A DNA stretch of 64,000 bases from Acidovorax sp. CCYZU-2555. Lineage in GTDB: Bacteria; Pseudomonadota; Gammaproteobacteria; Burkholderiales; Burkholderiaceae_C. The notes beneath the pieces were generated by a model, which did no database searches, had not been told where the DNA came from, and saw only the letters and a program-made list of their open reading frames with translations. Shown in pieces: positions 34,354-43,136 of this stretch. Position 1 is the stretch's first letter; every line of letters starts with the position of its first letter. The stretch spans positions 34,136 through 98,135 of the forward strand of contig NZ_JAHCDD010000011.1 of the NCBI RefSeq assembly GCF_018413525.1, read 5' to 3'. The translations under genes were made by a program, and so were the position numbers.

Positions 34354-36354
34354 TCAGCGGTGGCGCGCCTGCAGTTGCTCGAACGACAGCAGTTCTCCGG
34401 CGATCGCGCTGGCCGCCACCGTGGGCGGACTCGCGAGCCACACATTGCCGGGCCCGCCACGGCCGGGGAAGTTGCGATTGATTGCGCTCACCGTGACCTG
34501 GTCCGCGCGCACCGAGCCGCCCGGCCCGCAGTTGCCGCAGGCGCCGCACGACGGCTGCAGAATGCGCGCGCCCACGCGCTCGAATGCGTCCATGTAGCCC
34601 GCGGCGATGCAGTGGTCGCGCACGGCCGTGGTGCCGAACTGCAGGTACAGCGACACGCCGGGCGCGACGCGCAGCCCGCGGTCGGCGGCCCAGCGCAGCA
34701 CGGCGTGGTAATGCACGAAGTCTTCGCGCTTGCCCGCGGTGCACGAGCCGCCGTAGGCGATGTCTATGCGCACCGGTGTCGGCACCGCGGCCAGCGGCCG
34801 GCCATTGCCCGGGTCGCCAGGCGCCGCGACCATGGGCGGCACGGCGGCGCAGTCGATCTCCAGCACTTGCGCATACGCGGCGCCGGCGTCGCTTTGCATC
34901 CAGTCCTCGAGCGCGAAGTCGACGCCGCGGCGCTCGCGCAGAAAGCGCAGCGTCTCCTGATCGGGCGCGACGATGCCCGTCAGCCCGCCCAGTTCAGCCG
35001 TCATATTGGTCAGCGTCGCGCGCTCGTCTATGGCCAGGGCCTGCACCGCCTCGCCGACGAACTCGAACACCTTGCCCACGCCACCGCCCGTGCGAATGAA
35101 GTCCTGGGCCAGCAGGTGCAGCACCAGATCCTTGGCCGTGACGCCCGCGGCCAGGCGGCCGTTGCAGCGCACCAGCAGCGACGCCGGCACCGTGAGCCGC
35201 ACCGCGCCCGTGACCAGGGCATTGGCCATGTCGGTCGTACCGACGCCGAACGCCACGCAGCCCAGCGCGCCGCTGTGCGGCGTATGCGAATCGGTGCCCA
35301 CGACCAGCTGCCCCGGCAGCGCGTAGTGCTCGGCGACCATGGCGTGCGAGATGCCGGCCGCGTCGCCGCCCTTGTCGTGCAAGGCCTCGGCCTCGGTCAG
35401 CGTGCGGTGCGAGCGCAGGCCGTATTCGGCGACAAAGGCGCGCTGGGCCTCGACCATGCGCTGCACGTTGGGCACCAGGCCCGCGCGCACATGGGCCGGG
35501 CTTTCCTCGACATAGGAGGTATGGTCTTCGAAGACGATCACCGACGCGGGCGCCTGCAGCGCCAGCGGCCGGCCCAGGTTGGCGTGCAGCATGTGCGCGG
35601 CCATGCCCGTGTAGTACTCGTGAATGAAGCGCCAGTCGGCGCGCACGAAAATGCCTTCGCCCACGCGCGGCGATGCCGGTGTCAGCGCCGTGGCCAGCGC
35701 GTGGCGCGCGACGATCTTCTCGAACAGCGTGCGCGGCCCTGGCGCCGCGTCGCTGGCGCTCTCCTCGATGGCGCGCATATGCGTCTGGCCGAAGCGCAGC
35801 AACCCGCCGCTGCGCACGATGGCCGCAGCCAGCGCATCGCGCCCTGCGAGCAGTTCCTCCAGCGGGATGGCCTGGCCCGCGGCAATGCGCGCGACCAGGC
35901 CCAGATCGGTGGACGTGAACAGGCCGATGTTGTCGGCGTTCTGCCGGTAGATGCGCTCGAAGCTTTCGGCGATCACCAGCCGCACGCCCGCGAGCTTTTC
36001 GGCCGTGGGGCTGTGTTCGCGCGACGAGCCCTTGCCATAGCGCTTGCCCGCGACCACGACTTCGATGCCCGCCGTGCTGACCGCGCCCGCGGCGATCGGC
36101 AGGCACTCGCCCGCCTTGAAGCCGGTATAGGGGTAGCGGCCCAGCTTCTCGTCATAGTGCGTGAGAATCGGCAGCGGCGTGATTTCGTCGGTAGAGACAT
36201 CGTCGCGCAGCGGCAGGGCCTGGGCCAGCGCCACGGCTTCGCCGCGCAGCACGGCTTCGACCGGCGCGGGCAACTGGCTCAGAAAAAGAATGCGCGCATT
36301 GAAGTGCAATGCGGCGTCGTCAGAGGTTCGTGGGGAATTTTTATCATCAGCCAT
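34354..36354 (-). CDS. aconitase/isopropylmalate-isomerase family protein, swivel domain first
   Basis: 666 aa from MADDKNSP. The N-terminal swivel (LeuD-like) domain spans about 15-190 (DDVSTDEITP, GKRYGKGSSREHSP, VIAESFERIYRQNADNIG). The catalytic [4Fe-4S] domain follows (about 210-660), with GTDSHTPHSGALG, VTAKDLVLHLL, YGGSCTAGKRED and QPSCGACGNCGPG supplying the three cluster cysteines. A swivel-first order is seen in AcnB rather than in AcnA or LeuCD fusions. It should isomerise a tri- or dicarboxylic hydroxy acid. It lies between a LysR gene and a Bug receptor gene. Confidence 0.9.
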   Translation of the reverse strand: MADDKNSPRTSDDAALHFNARILFLSQLPAPVEAVLRGEAVALAQALPLRDDVSTDEITPLPILTHYDEKLGRYPYTGFKAGECLPIAAGAVSTAGIEVVVAGKRYGKGSSREHSPTAEKLAGVRLVIAESFERIYRQNADNIGLFTSTDLGLVARIAAGQAIPLEELLAGRDALAAAIVRSGGLLRFGQTHMRAIEESASDAAPGPRTLFEKIVARHALATALTPASPRVGEGIFVRADWRFIHEYYTGMAAHMLHANLGRPLALQAPASVIVFEDHTSYVEESPAHVRAGLVPNVQRMVEAQRAFVAEYGLRSHRTLTEAEALHDKGGDAAGISHAMVAEHYALPGQLVVGTDSHTPHSGALGCVAFGVGTTDMANALVTGAVRLTVPASLLVRCNGRLAAGVTAKDLVLHLLAQDFIRTGGGVGKVFEFVGEAVQALAIDERATLTNMTAELGGLTGIVAPDQETLRFLRERRGVDFALEDWMQSDAGAAYAQVLEIDCAAVPPMVAAPGDPGNGRPLAAVPTPVRIDIAYGGSCTAGKREDFVHYHAVLRWAADRGLRVAPGVSLYLQFGTTAVRDHCIAAGYMDAFERVGARILQPSCGACGNCGPGGSVRADQVTVSAINRNFPGRGGPGNVWLASPPTVAASAIAGELLSFEQLQARHR

Positions 36355-36433
36355 GCGCCATGCTGGCTTGCCGGCGCGCACAGGCCAAGCGCCAACACGG
36401 CACAGGGGGTCGCGCGAAATGCGCGATCGGGAC

Positions 36434-37360
36434 TTACCCTTTCAGGCTGTCAATCAAGGCCTGGGTGGCGCGCGGCTGCGGCGAACGGTGCAAGGCGTAG
36501 AGATGCAGGCTGCGCGCGGCCCAGCTCGCGGCCAGCGGGCGGCGCGCGAAATGCGCGGCCCCCGCATAGGCCGCGGCCGCGCTCTGCGGCACCACGGCAA
36601 CGCCCATGCCGGCCTCGACCATGCGACATACCGCATCGAAACTGCTGACCGACACCGTGGGCGCGAACTCGCGGCCCAGCGCCAGCGCGCGCGCGTGCAG
36701 CACGCGGTCCAGCGCCCCGCCCTGGTGTATGCCTATCAGCGCATGGTCCAGCGCCTGGCCGAAATCGACCGTGGCCTGGGCCGCGAGCGGATGCGCCGCG
36801 GGCACCACCACATACAGCGGGTCCTGGGCGAAATGCCAGGCGTCTATGCCCGCGGGCGCGTCCATCTGCACACCCACGCCGACATCGGCGCGGTCGTCGA
36901 GACAGGCGCGCAGCACATCGCCAGTGTCCATTTCATGCAGCGCCACGCGCACCTGCGGGTACGCCGCCATGAAGCGCTTGATGCGCTCGGGCAGAAAGCC
37001 GATGACCGACGACATGTTGGCGTACAGCCGCACCGTGCCGCGCACCGCGTCGCCTTCCGACTGCACTTCGCGCACCAGCGCCTGCAGGTCTTCATCGATC
37101 TGCAGGCCGCGCGCCAGCACCACGCGCCCGGCGTCGGTCAGCGACACGCCGCGCGGCGAGCGCACCAGCAGCGGCCGGCCGAACGCATGCTCCAAATCGG
37201 CCAGGCGCCGGCTCAGCGCCGAAGCCGCGATATGCTCCTGCGCCGCCGCGCGCACGATGGAGCCGGCCTGGGCGGCGGCCACAAAAAGGCGCAGGCTGTA
37301 GGGATCGACGCGGCGGGTCGGCAAAGTGGGCGCTCCTGGAACAAGCGCGCATTGTCCCAT
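36434..37360 (-). CDS. LysR-family transcriptional regulator
   Basis: 308 aa from MGQCALVPGAP. HTH region about 18-75 (SLRLFVAAAQAGSIVRAAAQEHIAASALSRRLADLE), effector domain from about 100. It is encoded upstream of and parallel with the aconitase-family gene (79-bp gap), not divergent from it, and is divergent from the SDR gene at 37446. It may control either set. Upstream in-frame codons are antisense to the SDR gene and are excluded. Confidence 0.9.
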   Translation of the reverse strand: MGQCALVPGAPTLPTRRVDPYSLRLFVAAAQAGSIVRAAAQEHIAASALSRRLADLEHAFGRPLLVRSPRGVSLTDAGRVVLARGLQIDEDLQALVREVQSEGDAVRGTVRLYANMSSVIGFLPERIKRFMAAYPQVRVALHEMDTGDVLRACLDDRADVGVGVQMDAPAGIDAWHFAQDPLYVVVPAAHPLAAQATVDFGQALDHALIGIHQGGALDRVLHARALALGREFAPTVSVSSFDAVCRMVEAGMGVAVVPQSAAAAYAGAAHFARRPLAASWAARSLHLYALHRSPQPRATQALIDSLKG

Positions 37361-37445
37361 GGGCGCGGCGCGCCCCGGGCTTGACGTCGGCCGCCAGGCG
37401 CTCCACATTGAGGCCCTGTCTTTCGCAACGAACTTCTCTCTACTT

Positions 37446-38150
37446 ATGGCTTTTTCTTCTTCCATCGTCATCACCGGCGGCTTCGGCGCGCTGGGCAGCG
37501 CCATCGGCATCGCCGCCGCCGAAGCCGGCGCGCGCGTATGCCTTGTCGGCCATGGCGCGGCGCCGGCCGCCGCCACGCTGCCCGCGAACGTGCTGTGCAT
37601 AGGCGGAGTCGACCTGACCGACACCCAGGCAGCAAACGCCGCGCTGCAGCAGGCCGCCCAAGCCTTGGGCGGTGTCGACGCGCTGGTCAATGTCGCGGGC
37701 GGCTTCCAGTGGCAGACCACCAGCGGCGATGCTTTCGACGCCTGGGACCGCATGTACTCCATGAACCTCAAGACCGCCGTGGTCGCCAGCCGCGCCGCCC
37801 TGCCCTGGCTGCGCCAGCGGCCCGCCGCGCGCATCGTCAATGTGGGCGCGATGGCCGCGCTGTCGGCCACGGCCGGCATGGGCGCATATGCCGCGTCCAA
37901 GGCCGGCGTGATCAAGCTCACCGAAGCGCTCGCGGCCGAACTCGCCGACGAAGGCATCAACGTCAATGCGGTGTTGCCCAGCATCATCGACACGCCGCAA
38001 AACCGCCGCGACATGCCCGACGCCGACACGCGCAACTGGGTGCGCGCGCAAGATCTGGCGCGCGTCGTGCTGTTCTTTCTGGGCCCGGACTCCGCGGCCG
38101 TCACGGGCGCGGCGCTGCCCGTGACCCGGAGCCCCCGGACTGCCGGCTGA
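37446..38150 (+). CDS. short-chain dehydrogenase/reductase
   Basis: 234 aa. Cofactor motif TGGFGALGSAIG (residues 10-21), VNVAGG (about 82-87), catalytic Tyr/Lys in YAASKAGV (about 146-153) with Ser/Ala region GAMAALSATAGMG before it, and PSIIDTPQNR after. Family: FabG-like NAD(P)-dependent oxidoreductase. The substrate is unknown. It is divergent from the LysR at 36434, which may regulate it. The start ATG at 37446 is the first one that preserves the N-terminal strand. Confidence 0.92.
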   Translation: MAFSSSIVITGGFGALGSAIGIAAAEAGARVCLVGHGAAPAAATLPANVLCIGGVDLTDTQAANAALQQAAQALGGVDALVNVAGGFQWQTTSGDAFDAWDRMYSMNLKTAVVASRAALPWLRQRPAARIVNVGAMAALSATAGMGAYAASKAGVIKLTEALAAELADEGINVNAVLPSIIDTPQNRRDMPDADTRNWVRAQDLARVVLFFLGPDSAAVTGAALPVTRSPRTAG

Positions 38151-38265
38151 ATTTTTAGCGGCTAAAACGGGCGGGCGCAGGCGGCCATGCGCCGGCCTGC
38201 GGCTGGAACTTTCTGCATGACGGGTTACCAAGTCCATTCAAGACACCCCATCATCAGGAGCTTCA

Positions 38266-39189
38266 ATGACCACAATCAGTTCCGCAGGCCCCCAAGTGCT
38301 GAACCTCGCATCGATCAGCGCCAGCGATATCGCGACCGTCAAAAACGCCAGCGACCGCGACCACATTGGCGGTCTCGGCAGCCGCATCTGGGACAAGGTG
38401 TCGGACATGTTCTTTGGCACCGACCGCGAGCAGGCCAAGAAATGCCTGTTCGACATGTACATGCCCAACACGCCGGATGCCCAGAAGATCGACAGCTTTC
38501 TGACTTTGCAAAGCCTTGCGGGCGACGGCTACAAGGACCGCTTCCAACATACGATAGAAAACGGCGTTGAAACCTATGCGCTGCTGCTGGATGGCGATGA
38601 AAAAGGCGAAGGTATTTTGCTGACGCGCAAAGTATTCGACTGCGACTTGAAGGCCATCAACGCAACCATCGCGAGCAACGGCGAAGTAAACAAGCTTGCG
38701 GTGCAGGCAACAAAGGACATCACCCGCGGCAGTTACTACATCGACGGCAAGCCTTTGCCCGATGACGTCACGCTCTCTGACACAGCAAGAACGGAAGCCA
38801 AGTTGTCCGCACTCGACGGCGCGATGGATGCCCTGAACTGCACGGCGGCAGAAAAAGAGACTGTTCTGACACTCGCCAATCAGGCGCTTTTCGGCCTCAT
38901 CATGGCGAACACGGAGCGCACCGGCGGCCTGCCGCCGCTGTGCCCTACTTCCGAAGGGCAGGTCACCGAGTACCGCATCAGCCGCGAAGACGGCGTGATA
39001 CGCCTGCGGGCGCTGTGCACGCAGGACGTGGACCACGTGCAAGACGAGGACATGCGCGCTGAAAAGAAGGAGGCCGTAAGCGAGGCCCCCCATATGCATA
39101 AATCGCTGGAAATGAGGATTGATATCGCGATCCAAGCCGATGGCCGGGCCGAAACCAGGAAGCTCGACGTTCTGGCCAACAAGGGCTGA
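38266..39189 (+). CDS. candidate type III secretion effector (STE-like N-terminus)
   Basis: 307 aa, orphan, with visibly lower GC and more AAA/GAA codons than its neighbours, suggesting acquisition. No signal peptide or TM helix is seen. Residues 42-61 (WDKVSDMFFGTDREQAKKCL) align without gaps to the WEK(I/M)xxFF-type translocation segment of Salmonella effectors such as SspH2, SifA and SseI, as I recall it. The similarity seems to continue through FLTLQSLAGDGYKDRF (about 78-93) and ALLLDGDEKGEGIL (about 105-118), like the TTSS leucine-rich-effector N-terminal domain. No LRR or E3 domain follows; residues 120-307 are unassigned. CATCAGGAGCTTCA precedes the ATG. The organism's secretion system is not in this window. 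Confidence 0.7.
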   Translation: MTTISSAGPQVLNLASISASDIATVKNASDRDHIGGLGSRIWDKVSDMFFGTDREQAKKCLFDMYMPNTPDAQKIDSFLTLQSLAGDGYKDRFQHTIENGVETYALLLDGDEKGEGILLTRKVFDCDLKAINATIASNGEVNKLAVQATKDITRGSYYIDGKPLPDDVTLSDTARTEAKLSALDGAMDALNCTAAEKETVLTLANQALFGLIMANTERTGGLPPLCPTSEGQVTEYRISREDGVIRLRALCTQDVDHVQDEDMRAEKKEAVSEAPHMHKSLEMRIDIAIQADGRAETRKLDVLANKG

Positions 39190-39215
39190 GCGCCGCAGCG
39201 CCGCCCCCCTGCGCT

Positions 39216-39776
39216 TCAGCCCAGCTTCTGCAATTGCTGCTGGAGCTTGGTATGGCGCACCAGCGCGTCCATTTGCGACTGCACGAAGCCGCGCGTCGTG
39301 GAATCGGTGCATTGACCGTCGGCGTCGAACTTCTGGTTGGCAAAGCCGACGAAGATCTCGGGCTTGACCAGCACCGCGGCGTTCATGAACAGCAGCACCT
39401 TGCGCAGGTCGTATTGCACGCGCGCGCCGCCCAGCGGGCCGGGCGTGGCCGACAGAATGGCCACGGGCTTGTTGAGCAGCGGCTGGTCGTCGCCGCGCGA
39501 CACCCAGTCGATCGCGTTCTTGAGCATGCCCGGAATCGAGAAGTTGTACTCGGGCGTGGCGATGATCACCGCGTCCGCCTTGCGAATGCGCTCGCGCAGC
39601 GCCGACACCGAAGGCGGCAGGCCCCTGGCCATCAGGTCGGAGTTGAAGGGCGGCACTTCGTCCCACGCCACGACGTCCAGCGTCGCGCCTTCGGGCAGGC
39701 AGTCGCCCGCGAGATTGAGCAACATGCGATTGATGGATTGGCCGCGCAGGCTGCCACAGATTCCGACGATGTCCAT
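39216..39776 (-). CDS. NADPH-dependent FMN reductase family protein
   Basis: 186 aa from MDIVGICGS, with CAAGGAAG 7 bp upstream. The flavodoxin-like fold shows GSLRGQSINRMLLN (about 8-21, phosphate loop), ATPEYNFSIPGMLKNAIDW (about 72-90), and LSATPGPLGGARVQYDLRKVL (about 105-125). It reduces flavin, quinone or azo compounds with NADPH; a role in oxidative stress or in feeding a flavin monooxygenase is typical. It stands alone, separated from the Bug gene upstream by a terminator. Confidence 0.92.
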   Translation of the reverse strand: MDIVGICGSLRGQSINRMLLNLAGDCLPEGATLDVVAWDEVPPFNSDLMARGLPPSVSALRERIRKADAVIIATPEYNFSIPGMLKNAIDWVSRGDDQPLLNKPVAILSATPGPLGGARVQYDLRKVLLFMNAAVLVKPEIFVGFANQKFDADGQCTDSTTRGFVQSQMDALVRHTKLQQQLQKLG

Positions 39777-39797
39777 GAAGACTTCCTTGAAGGTCAC

Positions 39798-39831
39798 AAA
39801 AAAAAGGGCCGCGACCGCAAGCCTGCGGCCC
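39798..39831 (-). terminator. rho-independent terminator of the 45106-39855 operon
   Basis: GGGCCGC (39806-39812) pairs with GCGGCCC (39825-39831); on the minus strand the stem is followed by eight T residues (complement of A39798-39805). It lies 24 bp after the Bug stop and just before the FMN reductase ribosome site. Confidence 0.85.
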
Positions 39832-39854
39832 GGCCCCGCGATTGTCGCGTGAAA

Positions 39855-40829
39855 TCAGCCTTGCAGCGCAATGCCTACTTGCTGGATCACATCGCGCCAG
39901 CGCGCGATCTCGCTGCCGACCATGGCGCGCATCTGCTCGGGCGAACTCGGCGCCGCGGCGCTGCCGGCGTTGGCCAGCGCCTGCTGCAGATCGGGCGCCT
40001 TGAGCGCCTTGTGGATCTCGGCGGCGAGTTTCTGCACCACCTCGGCGGGCGTGCCCGCGGGCGCGGCCAGGCCCAGCCAGGAGCGCACTTCAAAGCCCGG
40101 CAGCACCGTGGAGACCGTAGGCACGCCCGGCGCCGACGGCCAGGCCTCGGCACTGGTGATCGCCAGCGCGCGCAGCCGGCCCGACTTGATGTGCGGCGCG
40201 GCCACCGTGAGCGTGTCGGTGAGCACGTCGACATCGCCCGCAATCACCGCCTGCACGGGCGCGCCGCCGCCGCGGTAGGGTATGTGCAGCAGCTTCACCT
40301 GGGCGGTCGCGCCCAGCAGTTCGCCGACCATGTGCTGGGTCGAGCCCACGCCCACCGAGGTGAAGCTGACCTTGTCGGGGTCCTTGCGCGCCATGGCCAG
40401 CAGCTCGGCCAGGCTCTTCGCCGGATGCTCGGCGCGCACCGCGACCACGAAGGGAAACGACGACACCGTGGAGAGAAACGCGAAATCCTTGAGCGCGTCA
40501 TAAGGCATGGACTTGCGCAGCGCCGCCGAGACGGTGTGCGCGCCCGTGAGCATCACCAGGCTGTAGCCGTCGGGCGCGGCCTTGGCCACGGCATTGCTGG
40601 CGATGGAGCCGCCCGCGCCGCTCTTGATTTCCACGACCACCGGCTGCTTGAGGCTTTCCTGCAGCTTCTGGCCCACGAGCCGGGCGACGACGTCGGCATT
40701 GCCGCCCGCGCCAAAGCCATGGATCAGCTGTATGGGCCGATTGGGATACGCGCCCTGGGACCAGGCCGCGAACGGCGCCAGGGATGCGGCGCCGGCAAGC
40801 AGCGCGCTGCGACGGGAAATGGGGGCCAT
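39855..40829 (-). CDS. Bug/TctC-family periplasmic receptor
   Basis: 324 aa with leader MAPISRRSALLAGAASLAPFAAWSQ, then YPNRPIQLIHGFGAGGNADVVAR and GAGGSIASNAVAKAAPDGYSL. AGGAGACAAAC precedes the ATG. Last gene of a six-gene minus-strand operon that also begins with a Bug receptor (44129), so two differently tuned receptors serve one pathway. The ligand may be an acid handled by the fumarylacetoacetase-containing set. Confidence 0.93.
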   Translation of the reverse strand: MAPISRRSALLAGAASLAPFAAWSQGAYPNRPIQLIHGFGAGGNADVVARLVGQKLQESLKQPVVVEIKSGAGGSIASNAVAKAAPDGYSLVMLTGAHTVSAALRKSMPYDALKDFAFLSTVSSFPFVVAVRAEHPAKSLAELLAMARKDPDKVSFTSVGVGSTQHMVGELLGATAQVKLLHIPYRGGGAPVQAVIAGDVDVLTDTLTVAAPHIKSGRLRALAITSAEAWPSAPGVPTVSTVLPGFEVRSWLGLAAPAGTPAEVVQKLAAEIHKALKAPDLQQALANAGSAAAPSSPEQMRAMVGSEIARWRDVIQQVGIALQG

Positions 40830-40877
40830 GTTTGTCTCCTGAATTTATTGATTTTTGGAAAAAGCGCCAGCCCGGCG

Positions 40878-41435
40878 TCAGCCCGGCGCGCGCACGTAGC
40901 CGGTCTGGGCGCCAAAGACTTTCGCGCGTTGCGACCAGTCGTGGGTCTCGTTCCACAGCGCCAGCACTTCGGGCGCCTCGGCTTCGAACTGCGCATAGCG
41001 CTGCGGCTCACAGGTGCGCACCGTGAGTTCGAGCCGGTGGCCCGAAGGGTCGAAGAAGTAGATCGACGTGATGAAGTCGTCGTGGTTGGTCGGGCCCACG
41101 ACTTTCAGGCCCTTGGCCAGCAGGTCGCGCCGTGCCTGCTCCAGCGTTTCCAGGCTGTCGACTTCGAACGCGAAGTGCTGTATCCAGCCCGGCGTGCGCG
41201 CGTCGCGGCCCGAGGCTTCGCCTTCGTCCTGCGGGCATTCGAAGAACGCGATGTTGCTGCCGTCGTCCATCTCGAAAAAGATATGGATGTGCGGGCTGTA
41301 CTTGCCGGTCGACGGCACATGGTCCTCGCCCATCGCATGGGCGAACTTCAGGCCCAGCACTTCGGTATAGAACTGGACGGTCTCGGCGGCGTCCTTGCAG
41401 CGAAAGGCCGCATGGTGGAGTTTCTTACACAGCAT
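40878..41435 (-). CDS. VOC/glyoxalase-fold metalloprotein
   Basis: 185 aa from MLCKKLHHA, with AGGAGACCTCCG upstream. Two beta-alpha-beta-beta-beta halves are visible: KLHHAAFRCKDAAETVQFYTEVLGLKF (about 5-31, His ligand) and GWIQHFAFEVDSLETLEQ (about 82-99, His), with DPSGHRLELTV (about 129-139, Glu). Candidate ring-cleaving dioxygenase, glyoxalase or epimerase; the linked fumarylacetoacetase hints at ring-fission metabolism. The region after residue 140 is an extra tail. Confidence 0.9.
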   Translation of the reverse strand: MLCKKLHHAAFRCKDAAETVQFYTEVLGLKFAHAMGEDHVPSTGKYSPHIHIFFEMDDGSNIAFFECPQDEGEASGRDARTPGWIQHFAFEVDSLETLEQARRDLLAKGLKVVGPTNHDDFITSIYFFDPSGHRLELTVRTCEPQRYAQFEAEAPEVLALWNETHDWSQRAKVFGAQTGYVRAPG

Positions 41436-41790
41436 CGGAGGTCTCCTGTTGAATGGCGGGAGTTGCGGGGGAATGCCACAGCGGCGTGAAAAACGGCGCG
41501 GGCGTGAGGAACTTCGATTCCTGGCTTTGCAGCAGCGGCAGCATGCGCGCCACATAGGCCAGCCACCGGGGCTCGGCCATCAGGCGCGCGCGCAGCGCCG
41601 CGCGTTCGTTGAAGTCGGTATAGGCCCACAGATGCACGATCTGGTGGAGCGGCCCCGACTCGGTGGTGTAGTAGCCGACCATGCGGCCCAGGATGCGCTG
41701 CTGGATTTCCAGGCCTTCGGCTTCGTAGAGCGCAAGATAGTCGCGCCACTTGCCCGGGTGGGCGGTATAGGTGCGTTGTTCGACGAGCAT
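41425..41790 (-). CDS. NIPSNAP-domain protein
   Basis: 121 aa from MLVEQRTYTAHPGKW; longer frames lack support. The ferredoxin-like NIPSNAP fold shows EQRTYTAHPGKWRDYLALYEAEGL (about 4-27) and GPLHQIVHLWAYTDFNERAALRARL (about 46-70). Bacterial members occur in aromatic and amino-acid catabolic clusters, often of unknown function. It overlaps the VOC gene by 11 bp and follows the fumarylacetoacetase gene by 8 bp, so it belongs to the operon. Confidence 0.88.
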   Translation of the reverse strand: MLVEQRTYTAHPGKWRDYLALYEAEGLEIQQRILGRMVGYYTTESGPLHQIVHLWAYTDFNERAALRARLMAEPRWLAYVARMLPLLQSQESKFLTPAPFFTPLWHSPATPAIQQETSDAV

Positions 41791-41798
41791 GGGAACTC

Positions 41799-43136
41799 CT
41801 AACCCAGCGGCGTGGCCGTGGCCGCGCCCAGCGTGCCCGTGCAATGGCCCCAGCCTATGCCGACAAAGCCCGCACGCTCGCTGCGCGCGCGCAGGCTCAC
41901 TTCGTCGCCGTCGTGCAGGAAGGTGCGTTGCTCCTGCGTCGCGGCCAGCGTCAGCGGCTCGGCGCCGCCGCGCGTGAGTTCGAGCAGGCTGCCCAGCGCG
42001 TCGGCCGTGGCGCCCGAAATCGTTCCCGAGCCCAGCAGGTCGCCGGTATCGAGCGCGCTGCCGTTGCTGGTGTGGTGGGCCAGCATCTGCGCGAAGCTCC
42101 AGTAGAGCGTCGCGGCGTTGGAGCGCGACAGCCGCTGCGCGGGCAGATCCTGTGCACGCATGCGCGCGCTGCGCAGCTGCGCCTCGATGTCCACGCTCAG
42201 CCCGCCCAGCGCCTGGTCGGCGGCATCGAACAGATGCGGCAAGGGCGCGGGGTCGCCGGCGTCGCGCGCCGCCATGGCCTGGCGAAACGGCGCCAGCGCT
42301 TCGGCAGTGATGACCCAGGGCGCGACGCTGGTCGCGAAACTCTTGGCCAGGAACGGGCCCAGCGGCTGGTATTCCCAGGCCTGGATGTCGCGCGCCGACC
42401 AGTCGTTGAGCAGCGAGACGCCGAACACATGGTCCCAGGCATCGGCCACGGCCAGCGGGCGACCGGTCTGCGAAGCCGCGCCGATATAGATGCCCAGCTC
42501 GACTTCATAGTCCAGGCGCCGGGCCGGAGCGAACTCCGGCGCGGCCTGGTCCGCGGCCTTGAGCTGGCCCCAGGGGCGCTGCAGCGGCGCGCCGCCCACG
42601 CGCACGCTGTTGGCCCGGCCGCTGTAGGCCACGGGAACGTACTTGTAGTTGGGCAGCAGCGGCGCGTCGGGGCGAAACAGCCGGCCCGCATTGGTCGCGT
42701 GGTGCACCGAGGCAAAGAAGTCGGTATAGCCGCCGACTTTGACGGGCAGGTGCAAATCGACACCGGCCAGCGGGTGCAGCGCCTGCGCCAGCAGCTCGCG
42801 CTGCGCGGTCTGGCCCGCGCTCAGCAGCCGCGAGAGTTCGGCACGCAGCGCGGATGCAGCCGCATTGCCCAGCGCCATCAGCGCATTGAGCGTAGCCGCC
42901 GCGCAGGCCAGGGCGGCTTCGGCGGCCAGGCCCGACAGCAGCGGCGCGCAGGCCGCGACATCGAGAATCTGGTCGCCAATGCCCACGCCGCAACGCGCGG
43001 CGGCAGCGCAGCCGCGCACGCTGAACACCGCGAACGGCAGGTTCTGGATGGGGAAATCTGCGCCGGGAAGGTTGGCGCTCGCTACCCAGCTGCGCAGCGC
43101 GGGGTCGTGGGTGGCGTTGATCAAAGACGGGTTCAC
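41799..43136 (-). CDS. fahA: fumarylacetoacetase
   Basis: 445 aa from the GTG at 43136, which overlaps the SDR stop (GTGA). Full-length two-domain FAH: an SH3-like N-terminal domain (about 1-120) and the FAH fold. VKVGGYTDFFASVHHATNAG (about 125-145), RRLDYEVELGIYIG (metal Glu, about 205-218) and GVSLLNDWSARDIQAWEYQPLGPFLAKSF (about 238-266) hold the catalytic and metal residues. It hydrolyses 4-fumarylacetoacetate to fumarate and acetoacetate, the last step of homogentisate breakdown. No homogentisate dioxygenase gene is in the window, so the true diketone substrate may differ. Confidence 0.92.
   Translation of the reverse strand: MNPSLINATHDPALRSWVASANLPGADFPIQNLPFAVFSVRGCAAAARCGVGIGDQILDVAACAPLLSGLAAEAALACAAATLNALMALGNAAASALRAELSRLLSAGQTAQRELLAQALHPLAGVDLHLPVKVGGYTDFFASVHHATNAGRLFRPDAPLLPNYKYVPVAYSGRANSVRVGGAPLQRPWGQLKAADQAAPEFAPARRLDYEVELGIYIGAASQTGRPLAVADAWDHVFGVSLLNDWSARDIQAWEYQPLGPFLAKSFATSVAPWVITAEALAPFRQAMAARDAGDPAPLPHLFDAADQALGGLSVDIEAQLRSARMRAQDLPAQRLSRSNAATLYWSFAQMLAHHTSNGSALDTGDLLGSGTISGATADALGSLLELTRGGAEPLTLAATQEQRTFLHDGDEVSLRARSERAGFVGIGWGHCTGTLGAATATPLG

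Noticed and set aside
33949..36648. About 900-codon plus-strand frame over the aconitase-family gene
   Set aside because: Arg/Ala/His-rich with no motif; antisense artefact of high GC3 codons.
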